DNA of 64,000 bases. Origin: Roseivirga sp. UBA6061 (GTDB lineage: Bacteria > Bacteroidota > Bacteroidia > Cytophagales > Cyclobacteriaceae). The notes beneath the pieces were generated by a model, which saw only the letters and a list, made by a program, of their open reading frames with translations, was not told the DNA's origin and did not search any database. The stretch lies in assembly GCA_002427745.1 (NCBI GenBank), contig DIYF01000124.1, positions 1-64,000 on the forward strand, given 5' to 3'. The position numbers were made by a program, and so were the translations under genes. Shown in pieces: positions 16,315 to 25,047 of this stretch (position 1 is the first letter of the stretch; the number at the start of each line of letters is the position of its first letter).

Positions 16315-17773
16315 ACAAGCCCCAATCTCTGGTCATTTTATCTGCCGCAATGATCCCCGAGAGGGTCACCCCCGGTATTCCCTGACCAGGATACACCGTA
16401 TCTCCTACCAGGTAAGCCTTATGATGATCCAGGCGCGCATCCAGCATCTGCCAGGGCTTCACCGACATGTATTGAGGGTAGCCTCCCACAAAACCCCATT
16501 TACGCCCGGTCCATTTAGCCCATGACTTGGGAGTTGAAGCGTGCTTATAGATGATATTTTCCTTTTTTAAAAAATCACACCTCTCCAGCTCACTGATCAC
16601 AGCTTCTGCCGCCCTGTCCTTATCCACTATCTTTTGAGCAGGATCTGGTATATGGGTACTTACTGACATAACAGCCAGTCCTTCCTCATCTGTCCGGGTA
16701 GCATCTTGCGGGTGGCTCAGACTGATAAAGATGCTGGCAGAGCCTGTTTCAGCGAGTCCTTCGGGAATATGAATCTGATGATGTATACTCTCAAACTCTC
16801 TGTGCGGCCTGAAACCTATACCCATCTGAAAGGCACTGTTCAGCTGAGAAGATTCCATCACTTTGCTTTGCAACTTCTGCCCCATCTCTCCGGACATCAT
16901 TTCCAGTGTGTTATTGATGGGTAAACCTGAAATCAGATAGTCAGCCTTATACTCCTCCCCTTTATTACAGATAACTTTGTATCCTTCACGACTGCGCTCA
17001 ACCTTACTGACTGCTTTTCTCAGAATCACCTCTCCCCCCTTGTCTTCAATATATTTCACAAAAGGATTGACCAGATTCAACAAACCCCCATCGAGGTAAT
17101 AATTGGGGTAGTTGGTATAACACAATGCGGTAGCCCCAAAAAGCGCATTTACTTCAGCCATGTGGTTCTGTGCTGTTATCAGCAATTGCTCGTTGACAAA
17201 GTTGACAAAGGCTTTATTGGTGTGAAGTCCGTGTCTGGTCAGAAGCTTTTCCGTACTCATAAAAGCATAAGGCAGATGCTGTACCTGGCTGAGCGAGGCA
17301 TTCATGGCTGACCGCCATAAATCGCTGAATCTGGATGGAGGAAATGCCGTTTGCGTCAAAGATGTTCCCCATACAAACCTGCTGACCCTGTAAGCTTCCT
17401 CCCAGAAAGATCGCTGCCCCCCTTTTCCAAAGACCCTTTCTGCTTCAGAAATCCACTGATTAAGATCTTCAAAACGATTGATAACCGAACCATCCTCCAA
17501 ATGTACCTGCATGGGTAAGCTGAGATGTCTGGGAGTCAGTTCGATCCCGGTCTGATCCAGCACATACTGCAGAGGCATCTGATCACCCAGCCCCACCAAC
17601 GTGGTAGCACCGGCCTCAAATACAAAGCCCTTGCGCCAATAAGAGCTGGTGCAACCACCGGGCTGCCAGTTCTGCTCCAGTACGGTCACCTTCAGGCCTT
17701 TTTGTGCCAAAAGCACCCCGGCAGACAGGCTTCCCATGCCGCTCCCCACAATCAACACTTCTGTTTCAACCAC
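16313..17773 (-). CDS. CrtI/CrtISO-like FAD-dependent desaturase or isomerase
   Basis: A 486-residue protein with an N-terminal dinucleotide-binding fold (VLIVGSGMGSLSAGVLLA, residues about 6-23; the E of the second strand in VLEQNWQPGG) and the C-terminal FAD contact YLVGDTVYPGQGIPGVTLSGIIAAD that closes phytoene desaturase and carotenoid isomerase type proteins. The family includes CrtI desaturases, plant CrtISO and retinol saturase; which of these applies cannot be told. No other carotenoid genes are in the window. It is divergent from the pterin operon across a 142-base region with an inverted repeat. Confidence 0.75.
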   Translation of the reverse strand: MVETEVLIVGSGMGSLSAGVLLAQKGLKVTVLEQNWQPGGCTSSYWRKGFVFEAGATTLVGLGDQMPLQYVLDQTGIELTPRHLSLPMQVHLEDGSVINRFEDLNQWISEAERVFGKGGQRSFWEEAYRVSRFVWGTSLTQTAFPPSRFSDLWRSAMNASLSQVQHLPYAFMSTEKLLTRHGLHTNKAFVNFVNEQLLITAQNHMAEVNALFGATALCYTNYPNYYLDGGLLNLVNPFVKYIEDKGGEVILRKAVSKVERSREGYKVICNKGEEYKADYLISGLPINNTLEMMSGEMGQKLQSKVMESSQLNSAFQMGIGFRPHREFESIHHQIHIPEGLAETGSASIFISLSHPQDATRTDEEGLAVMSVSTHIPDPAQKIVDKDRAAEAVISELERCDFLKKENIIYKHASTPKSWAKWTGRKWGFVGGYPQYMSVKPWQMLDARLDHHKAYLVGDTVYPGQGIPGVTLSGIIAADKMTRDWGL

Positions 17774-17834
17774 AATTATTCTGCATTATTCACTAATTCG
17801 TTCAGTATTTTTTCAGAATAGTTGAACAAAAGTT

Positions 17835-17856
17835 ATGTACCTTATGTTCGGTACAT
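17835..17856. promoter_or_regulatory. Inverted repeat in the divergent region before the pterin operon
   Basis: ATGTACC (17835-17841) and GGTACAT (17850-17856) are exact reverse complements with 8 bases between, giving a 22-bp dyad. It sits in the only intergenic space between the CrtI/CrtISO-like gene and the PTPS-like gene, so one regulator may control both. The regulator is not in the window. No family can be assigned with confidence. Confidence 0.55.
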
Positions 17857-17915
17857 GTTGCAAAGAAATAAGTAGTAAACACACTTTTTACTCAATCTTG
17901 AACATTAGCAAGTAA

Positions 17916-18323
17916 ATGAAAGTAGCAGTTTTCCGAAAAGAACACTTTAATGCTGCTCATCGACTTCATAACCCGGATTGGACAGAGGAAAAAAACACAG
18001 CCGTTTTCGGCAAGTGTAATAACCCATCCTTCCACGGGCACAACTACGAGTTGATTGTGAAGGTAATCGGTGAGCCTGACCCTGACACAGGGTATGTGTG
18101 CGATATGAAAATCTTAAGCGATTTGATCAAAGAGCATGTCACTGACAGGTTTGATCATAGGAATCTGAATCTGGATGTTCCGGAATTCAGGAAGCTTAAC
18201 CCTACTGCCGAGAACATTGCGGTAGTGATCTATAATATCCTGCGCGCCAAAGTGGATGAAAAACTTGAATTAAAAATCAGACTTTATGAGACAGAACGAA
18301 ACTTTGTTGAGTACCCCGCTTAG
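17916..18323 (+). CDS. 6-pyruvoyltetrahydropterin synthase / QueD family
   Basis: A 135-residue T-fold enzyme converting dihydroneopterin triphosphate, the FolE product. Zinc ligands are His15 (AAHR), His40 and His42 (HGHNY); the catalytic cysteine is Cys34 in GKCNNPSFHGHNY; Asp80-His81 supply the general-base pair and Glu125 (YETE) binds the pterin. The Cys-Asn-Asn-Pro context is closer to eukaryote-type PTPS than to typical QueD, so a tetrahydropterin product is possible, while queuosine precursor synthesis is the alternative. No queC/queE genes are near. Its end overlaps the folE start by 38 bases. Confidence 0.85.
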   Translation: MKVAVFRKEHFNAAHRLHNPDWTEEKNTAVFGKCNNPSFHGHNYELIVKVIGEPDPDTGYVCDMKILSDLIKEHVTDRFDHRNLNLDVPEFRKLNPTAENIAVVIYNILRAKVDEKLELKIRLYETERNFVEYPA

Positions 18324-18978
18324 CAAGTATACAGTGGAAGAGATTGGAGATGAGCATATCGGCACGTCTTATGACACGCCCATGAAAGCCGATGCCTTTG
18401 ACATGGACGATGAGTTGAAAATGAAGCTGATCGAAGACAAGTTTAAGGACATTATGGAAATCATGGGACTGGACCTGAATGACGACAGCCTGAGTGGTAC
18501 TCCAAGAAGGGTAGCCAAGATGTATATCAAAGAGATCTTCAGCGGGCTTAACCCTGCCAACAAACCCAAAGTGGCATTGTTCGACAACAAGTATCAATAC
18601 AATGAGATGCTTGTGGAGAAGGACATTACCTTCTACTCAAACTGCGAGCATCATTTTGTACCGATTATCGGCCGGGCGCATGTGGCTTATTTCTCAAGCG
18701 GTAAGGTGATAGGACTTTCCAAGATCAACCGTATTGTAAACTATTTTGCCAAACGTCCGCAGGTTCAGGAAAGGCTGACGGTACAAATCGCCAATGACCT
18801 GAAAGCACTGCTGGAAACAGATGATGTAGCCGTAGTGATTGATGCAGAACACCTTTGTGTTTCTTCAAGGGGCATTCAGGATGTAAACAGCAGTACCGTC
18901 ACCGCTCATTTTGATGGCAAGTTCAAGGAGGAAGGCACCAAAAGTGAGTTCCTGAGCTACATCCAGACAAAAGCCTGA
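18286..18978 (+). CDS. folE: GTP cyclohydrolase I
   Basis: Converts GTP to dihydroneopterin triphosphate and formate, the first step of folate and biopterin synthesis. The 230-residue product has the type I signature: FYSNCEHHFVPIIGRAH with Cys120 and His123, and EHLCVSSRG with Cys191 as the third zinc ligand; the GLSKINRIV and RPQVQERLTVQ segments are also conserved. The start at 18286 gives a 38-base overlap with the PTPS-like gene; the next in-frame ATG at 18381 would remove about 30 residues and is less natural. The next gene starts 7 bases after the stop. Confidence 0.92.
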   Translation: MRQNETLLSTPLSKYTVEEIGDEHIGTSYDTPMKADAFDMDDELKMKLIEDKFKDIMEIMGLDLNDDSLSGTPRRVAKMYIKEIFSGLNPANKPKVALFDNKYQYNEMLVEKDITFYSNCEHHFVPIIGRAHVAYFSSGKVIGLSKINRIVNYFAKRPQVQERLTVQIANDLKALLETDDVAVVIDAEHLCVSSRGIQDVNSSTVTAHFDGKFKEEGTKSEFLSYIQTKA

Positions 18979-18985
18979 AGTACTT

Positions 18986-19690
18986 ATGAGTCTGACAGGT
19001 AAGAACCTTCTGATTGTCGGGGGCAGTTCCGGTATTGGTAAGGCCCTGGCCGAAATGGCTATTGCTGAAGGAGCCCGGGTAATTCTGGCCTCCCGTACAA
19101 ACCCCGAACTTCCGGGAGCTTCTTACATACCTTTGGATGTGACCTCTATGGAGTCTGTCATTGACGGCCTTCCTGAGGTGCTGCATGGGGTTGTCTATGC
19201 CCCGGGTACTATCAACCTGAAACCCTTTCACAGATTGCCACCCGAAGTCTTCCAGCAGGACCTGGAAATCAATGTGATGGGTGCCATCAAGGTATTACAG
19301 GCTTGCTTTAAGCCTCTGAAAGCAGCTACAGGAGCTTCTGTAGTACTGTTCAGTACAGTAGCCGCCAAACTCGGCATGAACTTTCACAGCTCTATAGCGA
19401 CATCAAAAGGCGCCATTGAAGGACTCGGTAAATCACTGGCAGCAGAATGGGCCGTACATGGTATTCGGGTAAATATACTGGCACCATCACTGACAGACAC
19501 TCCCCTGGCGGAACGCCTGCTGGCTACACCGGAAAAACAGGAGGCTTCCAACAAAAGACACCCGATCGGTCGCTTTGGAAAATCAGAAGATCTCGCCCAT
19601 ATGGCCAGACTCCTTTTGTCTGATGAAGGCAGCTGGATCACCGGACAGGTGATAGGCATTGACGGAGGCGTAGGATCACTTAAACCCTGA
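18986..19690 (+). CDS. Short-chain dehydrogenase/reductase family protein lacking the catalytic tyrosine
   Basis: A 234-residue SDR with the NAD(P)-binding glycine motif GGSSGIG at 12-18, the structural Asn96 (EINVMG) and Ser123 (FST). Lys141 of the usual YxxxK is present, but the residue four before it is Ile137 (SSIATSKGAIEG), so the canonical tyrosine is missing. The rest of the fold, including the IRVNILAPS and IGIDGG segments, is intact, so this is not a decaying gene but probably an atypical SDR subfamily. Its place after PTPS and folE suggests a pterin substrate, as sepiapterin reductase is also an SDR, but this is inference. Confidence 0.8.
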   Translation: MSLTGKNLLIVGGSSGIGKALAEMAIAEGARVILASRTNPELPGASYIPLDVTSMESVIDGLPEVLHGVVYAPGTINLKPFHRLPPEVFQQDLEINVMGAIKVLQACFKPLKAATGASVVLFSTVAAKLGMNFHSSIATSKGAIEGLGKSLAAEWAVHGIRVNILAPSLTDTPLAERLLATPEKQEASNKRHPIGRFGKSEDLAHMARLLLSDEGSWITGQVIGIDGGVGSLKP

Positions 19691-19691
19691 T

Positions 19692-20321
19692 ATGGTCATT
19701 TCAAGGTCGGATATCGACAGCTTTGAGAAAAGGTACAGAACCAATTTGATCAATTGTCTTTCGGGATTTAAAAGTATCAACCTGATCGCTACAAGAAGCC
19801 ATGAAGGCATTGCCAACCTGGGGCTCTATAGTCAGGTCATACACGTGGGCGCAAACCCGCCCCTGCAGGGCGTTCTGTTCAGACCAGCCGTTGTTCCGAG
19901 ACATACCCTCGAGAATATTTACGCCACGCGTGAATTCACAATCAACCAGGTACATCGCAGCTTTTACGAAAAAGCCCACTGGACCAGTGCGCGCTGGGAC
20001 GAAAACGAATTCAACAAGGTAGGCCTGACAGAAGAGTATACTGAAAACAACCACGCTCCCTACGTGAAGGAAAGTGCAGTAAAAGCCCTTATGGCTTTTA
20101 AAGAGCGCCACGTAATACAGGCCAATCAGACAACCCTGCTGGTGGGTGAAATCAAAGAGCTGATCATACAAGACGACCTTATCGCAGCTGATGGCTTTCT
20201 CGACCTGGAAAAAGCCGAAACCGTTACCGTTTCAGGCCTGGATAAGTATCACACGACCCAGGCACTGTCGAGGCTGGAGTACGCCAAACCAGACAAGTTC
20301 CCCGAACCTTTGTCTGAATAG
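19692..20321 (+). CDS. Flavin reductase-like split-barrel protein
   Basis: A 209-residue protein of the FMN-binding split-barrel type found in flavin reductases. It begins with a helix, then the barrel (INCLSGFKSINLIATRS, LYSQVIHVGANPP, VLFRPAVVPRHTLENI) including the P-A-V-V-P-R-H segment at about 74-80, where related proteins bind the flavin phosphate. The start is one base past the SDR stop, so the two are translationally coupled. With PTPS and FolE in the same operon a role in reduced flavin or pterin chemistry is plausible. Members of this family next to an SDR are frequent in Bacteroidota. Confidence 0.7.
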   Translation: MVISRSDIDSFEKRYRTNLINCLSGFKSINLIATRSHEGIANLGLYSQVIHVGANPPLQGVLFRPAVVPRHTLENIYATREFTINQVHRSFYEKAHWTSARWDENEFNKVGLTEEYTENNHAPYVKESAVKALMAFKERHVIQANQTTLLVGEIKELIIQDDLIAADGFLDLEKAETVTVSGLDKYHTTQALSRLEYAKPDKFPEPLSE

Positions 20322-20464
20322 CCGTCAATAGATCACGGCAATCTCACAAAACCTTCAAAGTTTTCCGAAGAGCGTCACAAGGAAGACCTCCTCTGATCGA
20401 TGACCGGGACATATCCAGGCCAGTTGCGTTTCTTGATATAGTTGTTCACTCTTATCAAGAAGTT

Positions 20465-21250
20465 ATGTATTTAAAAGCTGCTGTCATCGCCTCATTTATT
20501 ACCGGTTCGGCCATTCTCTTTACGATGCTACCGGGAAATCCGGAAGAGCTGATCATCCACAATCCTGAAAACCAGAACGCAGTGGTGATTGAGCTTTTCA
20601 CATCACAAGGCTGTAGCAGTTGCCCATCAGCAGACAGGCTCTTAAGCGAGTTCATAGACCAGTCAAGTGACAGAGCTTTGCCTATCTACGGACTGTCCTT
20701 TCATGTGGACTACTGGAACCGACTGGGCTGGAGAGACCCTTTCAGCGATCGCGAGTTTACAGAGCGTCAATATACCTATGCCGCAAAATTCGGTAACCGG
20801 GGAGTCTATACGCCACAAATGATCGTCAATGGTAAAACAGAGTTTGTAGGTTCCAGTAAGCGACAGGCCTCGAGTGCCATTCGCACCGCACTTGCCAGTA
20901 CACCCACCGTACAAATTGAGACTACTGAAGTATCAAAGCATAAAAACACCATCAAACTCACCTACATGGCAGATCAGGCACCGCAAGGCAGCCTTGTAAA
21001 CATTGCCCTGGTAGAGCGCGGTATATCAACAGAGGTGACGCGTGGCGAAAACCGCGGTCGAAAACTCGAGCATGATAATGTAGTGAGAGATTTTAAACAG
21101 CAGCCGCTCACTAAGAACGGTAGCGTAGCGCTAAGCCTCCCGAAAGACATTGACCTCTCAAAAAGCAGCGTAATATTCTATGCGCAGGAAAACAGCAGCT
21201 ACAAAGTGCTGGGTGCCACCAAAGTGTCTCTTGATGCACTCACCCAATAA
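20465..21250 (+). CDS. DUF1223 thioredoxin-like protein
   Basis: A 261-residue protein with an N-terminal hydrophobic segment (about 4-22), probably a signal anchor, and the DUF1223 core: VIELFTSQGCSSCPSADRLL with Cys50 and Cys53 in a CxxC, followed by the HVDYWNRLGWRDPF and RGVYTPQMIVNG segments. The fold is thioredoxin-like and faces the periplasm. Its biological role is not established. It follows the pterin operon after a 143-base gap and precedes the exonuclease gene by 52 bases. Confidence 0.85.
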   Translation: MYLKAAVIASFITGSAILFTMLPGNPEELIIHNPENQNAVVIELFTSQGCSSCPSADRLLSEFIDQSSDRALPIYGLSFHVDYWNRLGWRDPFSDREFTERQYTYAAKFGNRGVYTPQMIVNGKTEFVGSSKRQASSAIRTALASTPTVQIETTEVSKHKNTIKLTYMADQAPQGSLVNIALVERGISTEVTRGENRGRKLEHDNVVRDFKQQPLTKNGSVALSLPKDIDLSKSSVIFYAQENSSYKVLGATKVSLDALTQ

Positions 21251-21302
21251 TTAAAGAGTAGTATTTATCAACCAAAGCCTTTTTGCGTAGGTTTATACCT
21301 AC

Positions 21303-22355
21303 ATGGCGAAGTCAAAACTGATCGAGTTTCACAAGGAAGGTATTTACTGCCCCAGGGCTGATGTATTTATTGATCCCTGGAAGCCACAGAAAAAAGCCAT
21401 CATTACGCACGCTCATGCAGACCATGCCCGATGGGGAATGCAGTCGTACCTGGCTCACGAAGACTCTGCTGAAGTATTAAAGCTGAGACTGGGACAGGAC
21501 ATCCAACTGGAAACACTGCCCTATGGAGAAAACCGCTCTATTAACGGAGTGAATTTCAGCCTGCACCCTGCCGGCCATATCTATGGCTCTGCACAGGTGC
21601 GCGTAGCATACAAGGGTGAGGTCTGGGTAGTTTCCGGGGACTATAAAACTGAAAACGATGGTTTCTGCACGCCCTTTGAACCGGTAAAGTGTCATCATTT
21701 TGTAACGGAATCTACCTTTGGCATGCCTGTATACCAGTGGCAACCTCAAAAAACAGTTTTTGATGAGATCAACCGCTGGTGGAGGCAGAACCGGGAAGCA
21801 GGAAAGAACACAGTACTTTTTGGCTACTCTCTGGGCAAAGCACAGCGAATCATTGACAATCTGGACCTGAGCATTGGTGAGGTTTTTCTTCATGGAGCCA
21901 TTCGCAACACCAATGAAGCCCTGATTAAGAACGGAGCCCCCTTGCCCAGCCTCGAACTGGCCGACAATGACATTGATAAAAGCCGCTATAAGGGATGTAT
22001 GATCGTGGCTCCGCCTTCTGCAGCCAACTCCAGCTGGATGAGAAAATTCCAGCCTTATGCCACGGGAGTCTGCTCAGGCTGGATGATGGTGAGAGGGGCC
22101 AAAAGACGCAGGGCGGCAGATCGTGGTTTTGTTCTCTCAGATCATGCTGACTGGAATGGCCTGAATGAAGCCGTGGCGGCAACGGGCGCTGAAAACATTT
22201 ATGTCACTCATGGCTACACTGCCGTATACAGTCGATGGCTGAATGAGCAGGGCTTCAATGCACAGGAAGTGCACACCTTGTTTGAAGGAGAATCACTGGA
22301 CAGCAAGAAGGAAGAAAAACCTGATGCCGCTGAAGCCAGTCAACCCACAACCTGA
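21303..22355 (+). CDS. Ligase-associated DNA exonuclease-like metallo-beta-lactamase-fold protein
   Basis: A 350-residue member of the CPSF/SNM1-like metallo-beta-lactamase family. The zinc motif HAHADH is at 36-41, further metal ligands are suggested by His in HPAGHIYGSAQV and by SGDY, and SDHADW near residue 280 is the C-terminal histidine motif. The overall pattern is that of the bacterial exonuclease usually encoded beside an ATP-dependent DNA ligase, which would act in DNA end repair. No ligase gene is next to it here; instead hppA follows. The last 20 residues are a polar tail. Confidence 0.8.
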   Translation: MAKSKLIEFHKEGIYCPRADVFIDPWKPQKKAIITHAHADHARWGMQSYLAHEDSAEVLKLRLGQDIQLETLPYGENRSINGVNFSLHPAGHIYGSAQVRVAYKGEVWVVSGDYKTENDGFCTPFEPVKCHHFVTESTFGMPVYQWQPQKTVFDEINRWWRQNREAGKNTVLFGYSLGKAQRIIDNLDLSIGEVFLHGAIRNTNEALIKNGAPLPSLELADNDIDKSRYKGCMIVAPPSAANSSWMRKFQPYATGVCSGWMMVRGAKRRRAADRGFVLSDHADWNGLNEAVAATGAENIYVTHGYTAVYSRWLNEQGFNAQEVHTLFEGESLDSKKEEKPDAAEASQPTT

Positions 22356-22616
22356 AAAAGCTTTCCCGGGTTTATAATCGCCCGACCTGAGCAGGCCAAC
22401 CACACAAAACCCAGTCAACCTAATGATTGTCAGACATTTCTCTCTCGACAACAGCTTCATCTCACCCCAGACACCAACCTGACCCTTGAATAAACAGGAG
22501 GAAAACCCAAGGCTGTAGTGACAGGAACTTTCAACGGCTGTGAGCCATGTCATTTTCCATGAAAACGAATGCTTTTTTTAGATTCAACCTTCTTTCGTTT
22601 TTTAGGAGGCTTCTCT

Positions 22617-22624
22617 TATCTTTG
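22617..22624 (+). promoter_or_regulatory. Bacteroidota-type -7 promoter element of hppA
   Basis: TATCTTTG matches the -7 consensus TAnnTTTG exactly and lies 31 bases before the hppA ATG at 22656, which rules out the longer open frame that begins at 22569. The stretch 22356-22616 holds no gene and nothing else of note. Confidence 0.7.
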
Positions 22625-22655
22625 CACGTCATTTTTAAAAACGATAAATAGAAAT

Positions 22656-24905
22656 ATGTCTTATCTGATTTATGCAGTCCCGGTTCTCGGGATCATCGGC
22701 TTGTTAGTAATGATTGTGAAAGCACAATGGGTTAACAAGCAAAACGCAGGAGACGAAAAAATGCAAAACCTTGCTAATTACATTCGAGAAGGCGCCTTGG
22801 CCTTCCTGAGTGCTGAGTATAGAGTACTTGCCATCTTCGTTGTTGTTGCCGGAATTTTATTAGGAGTTGTCTCCACTTTAGTAGAAACCACACACTGGTT
22901 TATCGTAGTGGCTTTTGTGATTGGTGCCATTTTCTCAGCGCTGGCCGGAAACATTGGTATGCGTATCGCTACTGCGGCTAACGTAAGAACTACCCAGGCT
23001 GCCCGTACAAGCCTTCCAGAAGCACTGAAAGTATCTTTTACCGGTGGTACGGTAATGGGACTGGGAGTGGCCGGCCTGGCTGTTTTCGGACTTAGTGTTC
23101 TATTTATCGCATTGTTCCAGTTCTTTATGAAGGGTGATTTTGCTAACGGTGGCGTTAGTGAAATGACTGTGGTATTGGAAGCCCTGGCAGGTTTCTCTCT
23201 GGGGGCAGAATCTATTGCTCTCTTCGCCCGTGTAGGTGGTGGTATTTATACCAAAGCAGCTGACGTAGGAGCTGACCTCGTAGGTAAAGTAGAAGCAGGT
23301 ATTCCTGAGGATGACCCAAGAAACCCCGCTACTATTGCAGATAACGTAGGTGATAACGTAGGTGATGTAGCCGGTATGGGTGCCGACCTGTTTGGTTCTT
23401 ATGTTGCTACTGTACTGGCTTCTATGGTGCTCGGTAACTATGTAATCAGCGACATGGGAGGTTCTATTGAAGGAGATCAATTCAACGGAATTGGCCCTAT
23501 TCTCTTACCATTGGTGATAGCCGGAGCGGGAATTATCTTCTCTATCCTCGGTACGCTGTTTATCAAAATCAGCAGCAATGACGCTAAAGAAGCTCAGGTA
23601 CAGGCCGCCCTTAACCGCGGTAACTGGGGTTCTATCATTCTGACAGCGGTAGCCTGCTACTTCCTGATCGACATTATGTTGCCAGAAACCATGACCATGA
23701 AACTCTTCGGAGAAGGTGCTGTTGAAATCACTTCAATGAGCGTATTTGGTGCGGTACTGGTAGGTCTCTTCGTAGGAGGAGCTATTTCTTACTTTACAGA
23801 ATTTTACACCGGCCTGGGTAAAAAGCCGGTAATGAATATTATTCAAAACTCTTCTACCGGTGCTGCCACCAACATCATTGCTGGTCTGGCAACTGGTATG
23901 AAGTCTACCTTCGCTCCGATCATCCTTTTTGCAGGCGCAATCTGGGGTGCTTATGAGCTGGCCGGTTTCTACGGTGTAGGTATTGCTGCTTCTGCCATGA
24001 TGGCTACAACAGCCATGCAGCTGGCAATTGATGCCTTCGGTCCTATTGCAGATAACGCGGGTGGTATCGCTGAAATGAGTGAGCTTCCTGAAGAAGTAAG
24101 AGAAAGAACGGATATCCTCGATTCTGTAGGTAACACCACTGCCGCTATCGGTAAAGGTTTTGCCATTGCTTCTGCTGCCCTGACTGCCCTGGCACTCTTC
24201 GCAGCTTATGTGACTTTTACAGGTATTGACGGTATCAACATCTTCAAAGCCGATGTACTCGCTGCCCTGTTTATTGGTGGTATGGTACCGGTTATCTTCT
24301 CTGCCCTGGCCATGGAGTCAGTAGGTAAAGCAGCCATGGAAATGGTAAAAGAGGTAAGAAGACAGTTCAAGGAAATTCCTGGTATCATGGAAGGTACTGC
24401 TACTCCTGAGTACGGTAAGTGTGTGGATATTTCTACCAAAGCAGCCATTCGTGAAATGATGCTCCCTGGTGCTATTACCATCATATTCCCTATCATTATA
24501 GGTTTTGCCATGGGTGCTGAGCCATTAGGTTCTTACATGGCAGGTGTGGCTGTATCAGGTGTGCTTTGGGCTATCTTCCAAAACAATGCCGGTGGTGCCT
24601 GGGATAATGCCAAGAAATCTTTCGAGGCTGGTGTAGAGATCGATGGTGAAATGACTTACAAAGGTTCTGAAGCTCACAAAGCAGCTGTGACTGGAGACAC
24701 CGTAGGTGATCCATTCAAAGATACTTCTGGTCCTTCTATGAACATCCTGATCAAACTGACTTGTCTGGTAGGATTGGTGATTGCTCCTATTTTGGGTGGA
24801 CACGGCAGCGAAACTGCTGATGATGCCAAAGTAGAGAACGTAAAAGAGATCACAGTAGAGCCAATAGAAGAGGCTATTACTGAATTAGCAAATACAGCTG
24901 ATTAA
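22656..24905 (+). CDS. hppA: Membrane-bound ion-translocating pyrophosphatase, K+-dependent type
   Basis: Hydrolyses inorganic pyrophosphate and pumps H+ or Na+ across the inner membrane. The 749-residue product (start [10 protein letters not shown]) has about 16 membrane segments. The active site motif [11 protein letters not shown] and the acidic [22 protein letters not shown] loop are intact. In the coupling region [10 protein letters not shown], Ala stands where K+-independent enzymes have Lys, so K+ dependence is predicted. Whether it pumps H+, Na+ or both cannot be decided from the motifs I can see. It is monocistronic, between its own promoter and a strong terminator. The C-terminus is a short acidic extension. 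Confidence 0.93.
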   Translation: MSYLIYAVPVLGIIGLLVMIVKAQWVNKQNAGDEKMQNLANYIREGALAFLSAEYRVLAIFVVVAGILLGVVSTLVETTHWFIVVAFVIGAIFSALAGNIGMRIATAANVRTTQAARTSLPEALKVSFTGGTVMGLGVAGLAVFGLSVLFIALFQFFMKGDFANGGVSEMTVVLEALAGFSLGAESIALFARVGGGIYTKAADVGADLVGKVEAGIPEDDPRNPATIADNVGDNVGDVAGMGADLFGSYVATVLASMVLGNYVISDMGGSIEGDQFNGIGPILLPLVIAGAGIIFSILGTLFIKISSNDAKEAQVQAALNRGNWGSIILTAVACYFLIDIMLPETMTMKLFGEGAVEITSMSVFGAVLVGLFVGGAISYFTEFYTGLGKKPVMNIIQNSSTGAATNIIAGLATGMKSTFAPIILFAGAIWGAYELAGFYGVGIAASAMMATTAMQLAIDAFGPIADNAGGIAEMSELPEEVRERTDILDSVGNTTAAIGKGFAIASAALTALALFAAYVTFTGIDGINIFKADVLAALFIGGMVPVIFSALAMESVGKAAMEMVKEVRRQFKEIPGIMEGTATPEYGKCVDISTKAAIREMMLPGAITIIFPIIIGFAMGAEPLGSYMAGVAVSGVLWAIFQNNAGGAWDNAKKSFEAGVEIDGEMTYKGSEAHKAAVTGDTVGDPFKDTSGPSMNILIKLTCLVGLVIAPILGGHGSETADDAKVENVKEITVEPIEEAITELANTAD

Positions 24906-24929
24906 TCAGCTTTTTATAAAATGAAAAAA

Positions 24930-24960
24930 GGCCGTCATTTGAAAATGACGGCCTTTTTTT
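24930..24960 (+). terminator. Rho-independent terminator of hppA
   Basis: GGCCGTCATTT (24930-24940) pairs with AAATGACGGCC (24943-24953) over a very short loop and is followed by seven T. Confidence 0.93.
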
Positions 24961-25047
24961 GTACCCTAAGGCAACCTTTTAATCTCTAAACCCATCCCCT
25001 AAGCAACCTAACTACTTGAAAAGAGTACGAATAACCGAAACCAGAAA

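Noticed and set aside
22569..22655. Upstream extension of hppA from 22569
   Set aside because: The -7 promoter element TATCTTTG lies inside it, so transcription starts after it; family proteins begin at the ATG at 22656.
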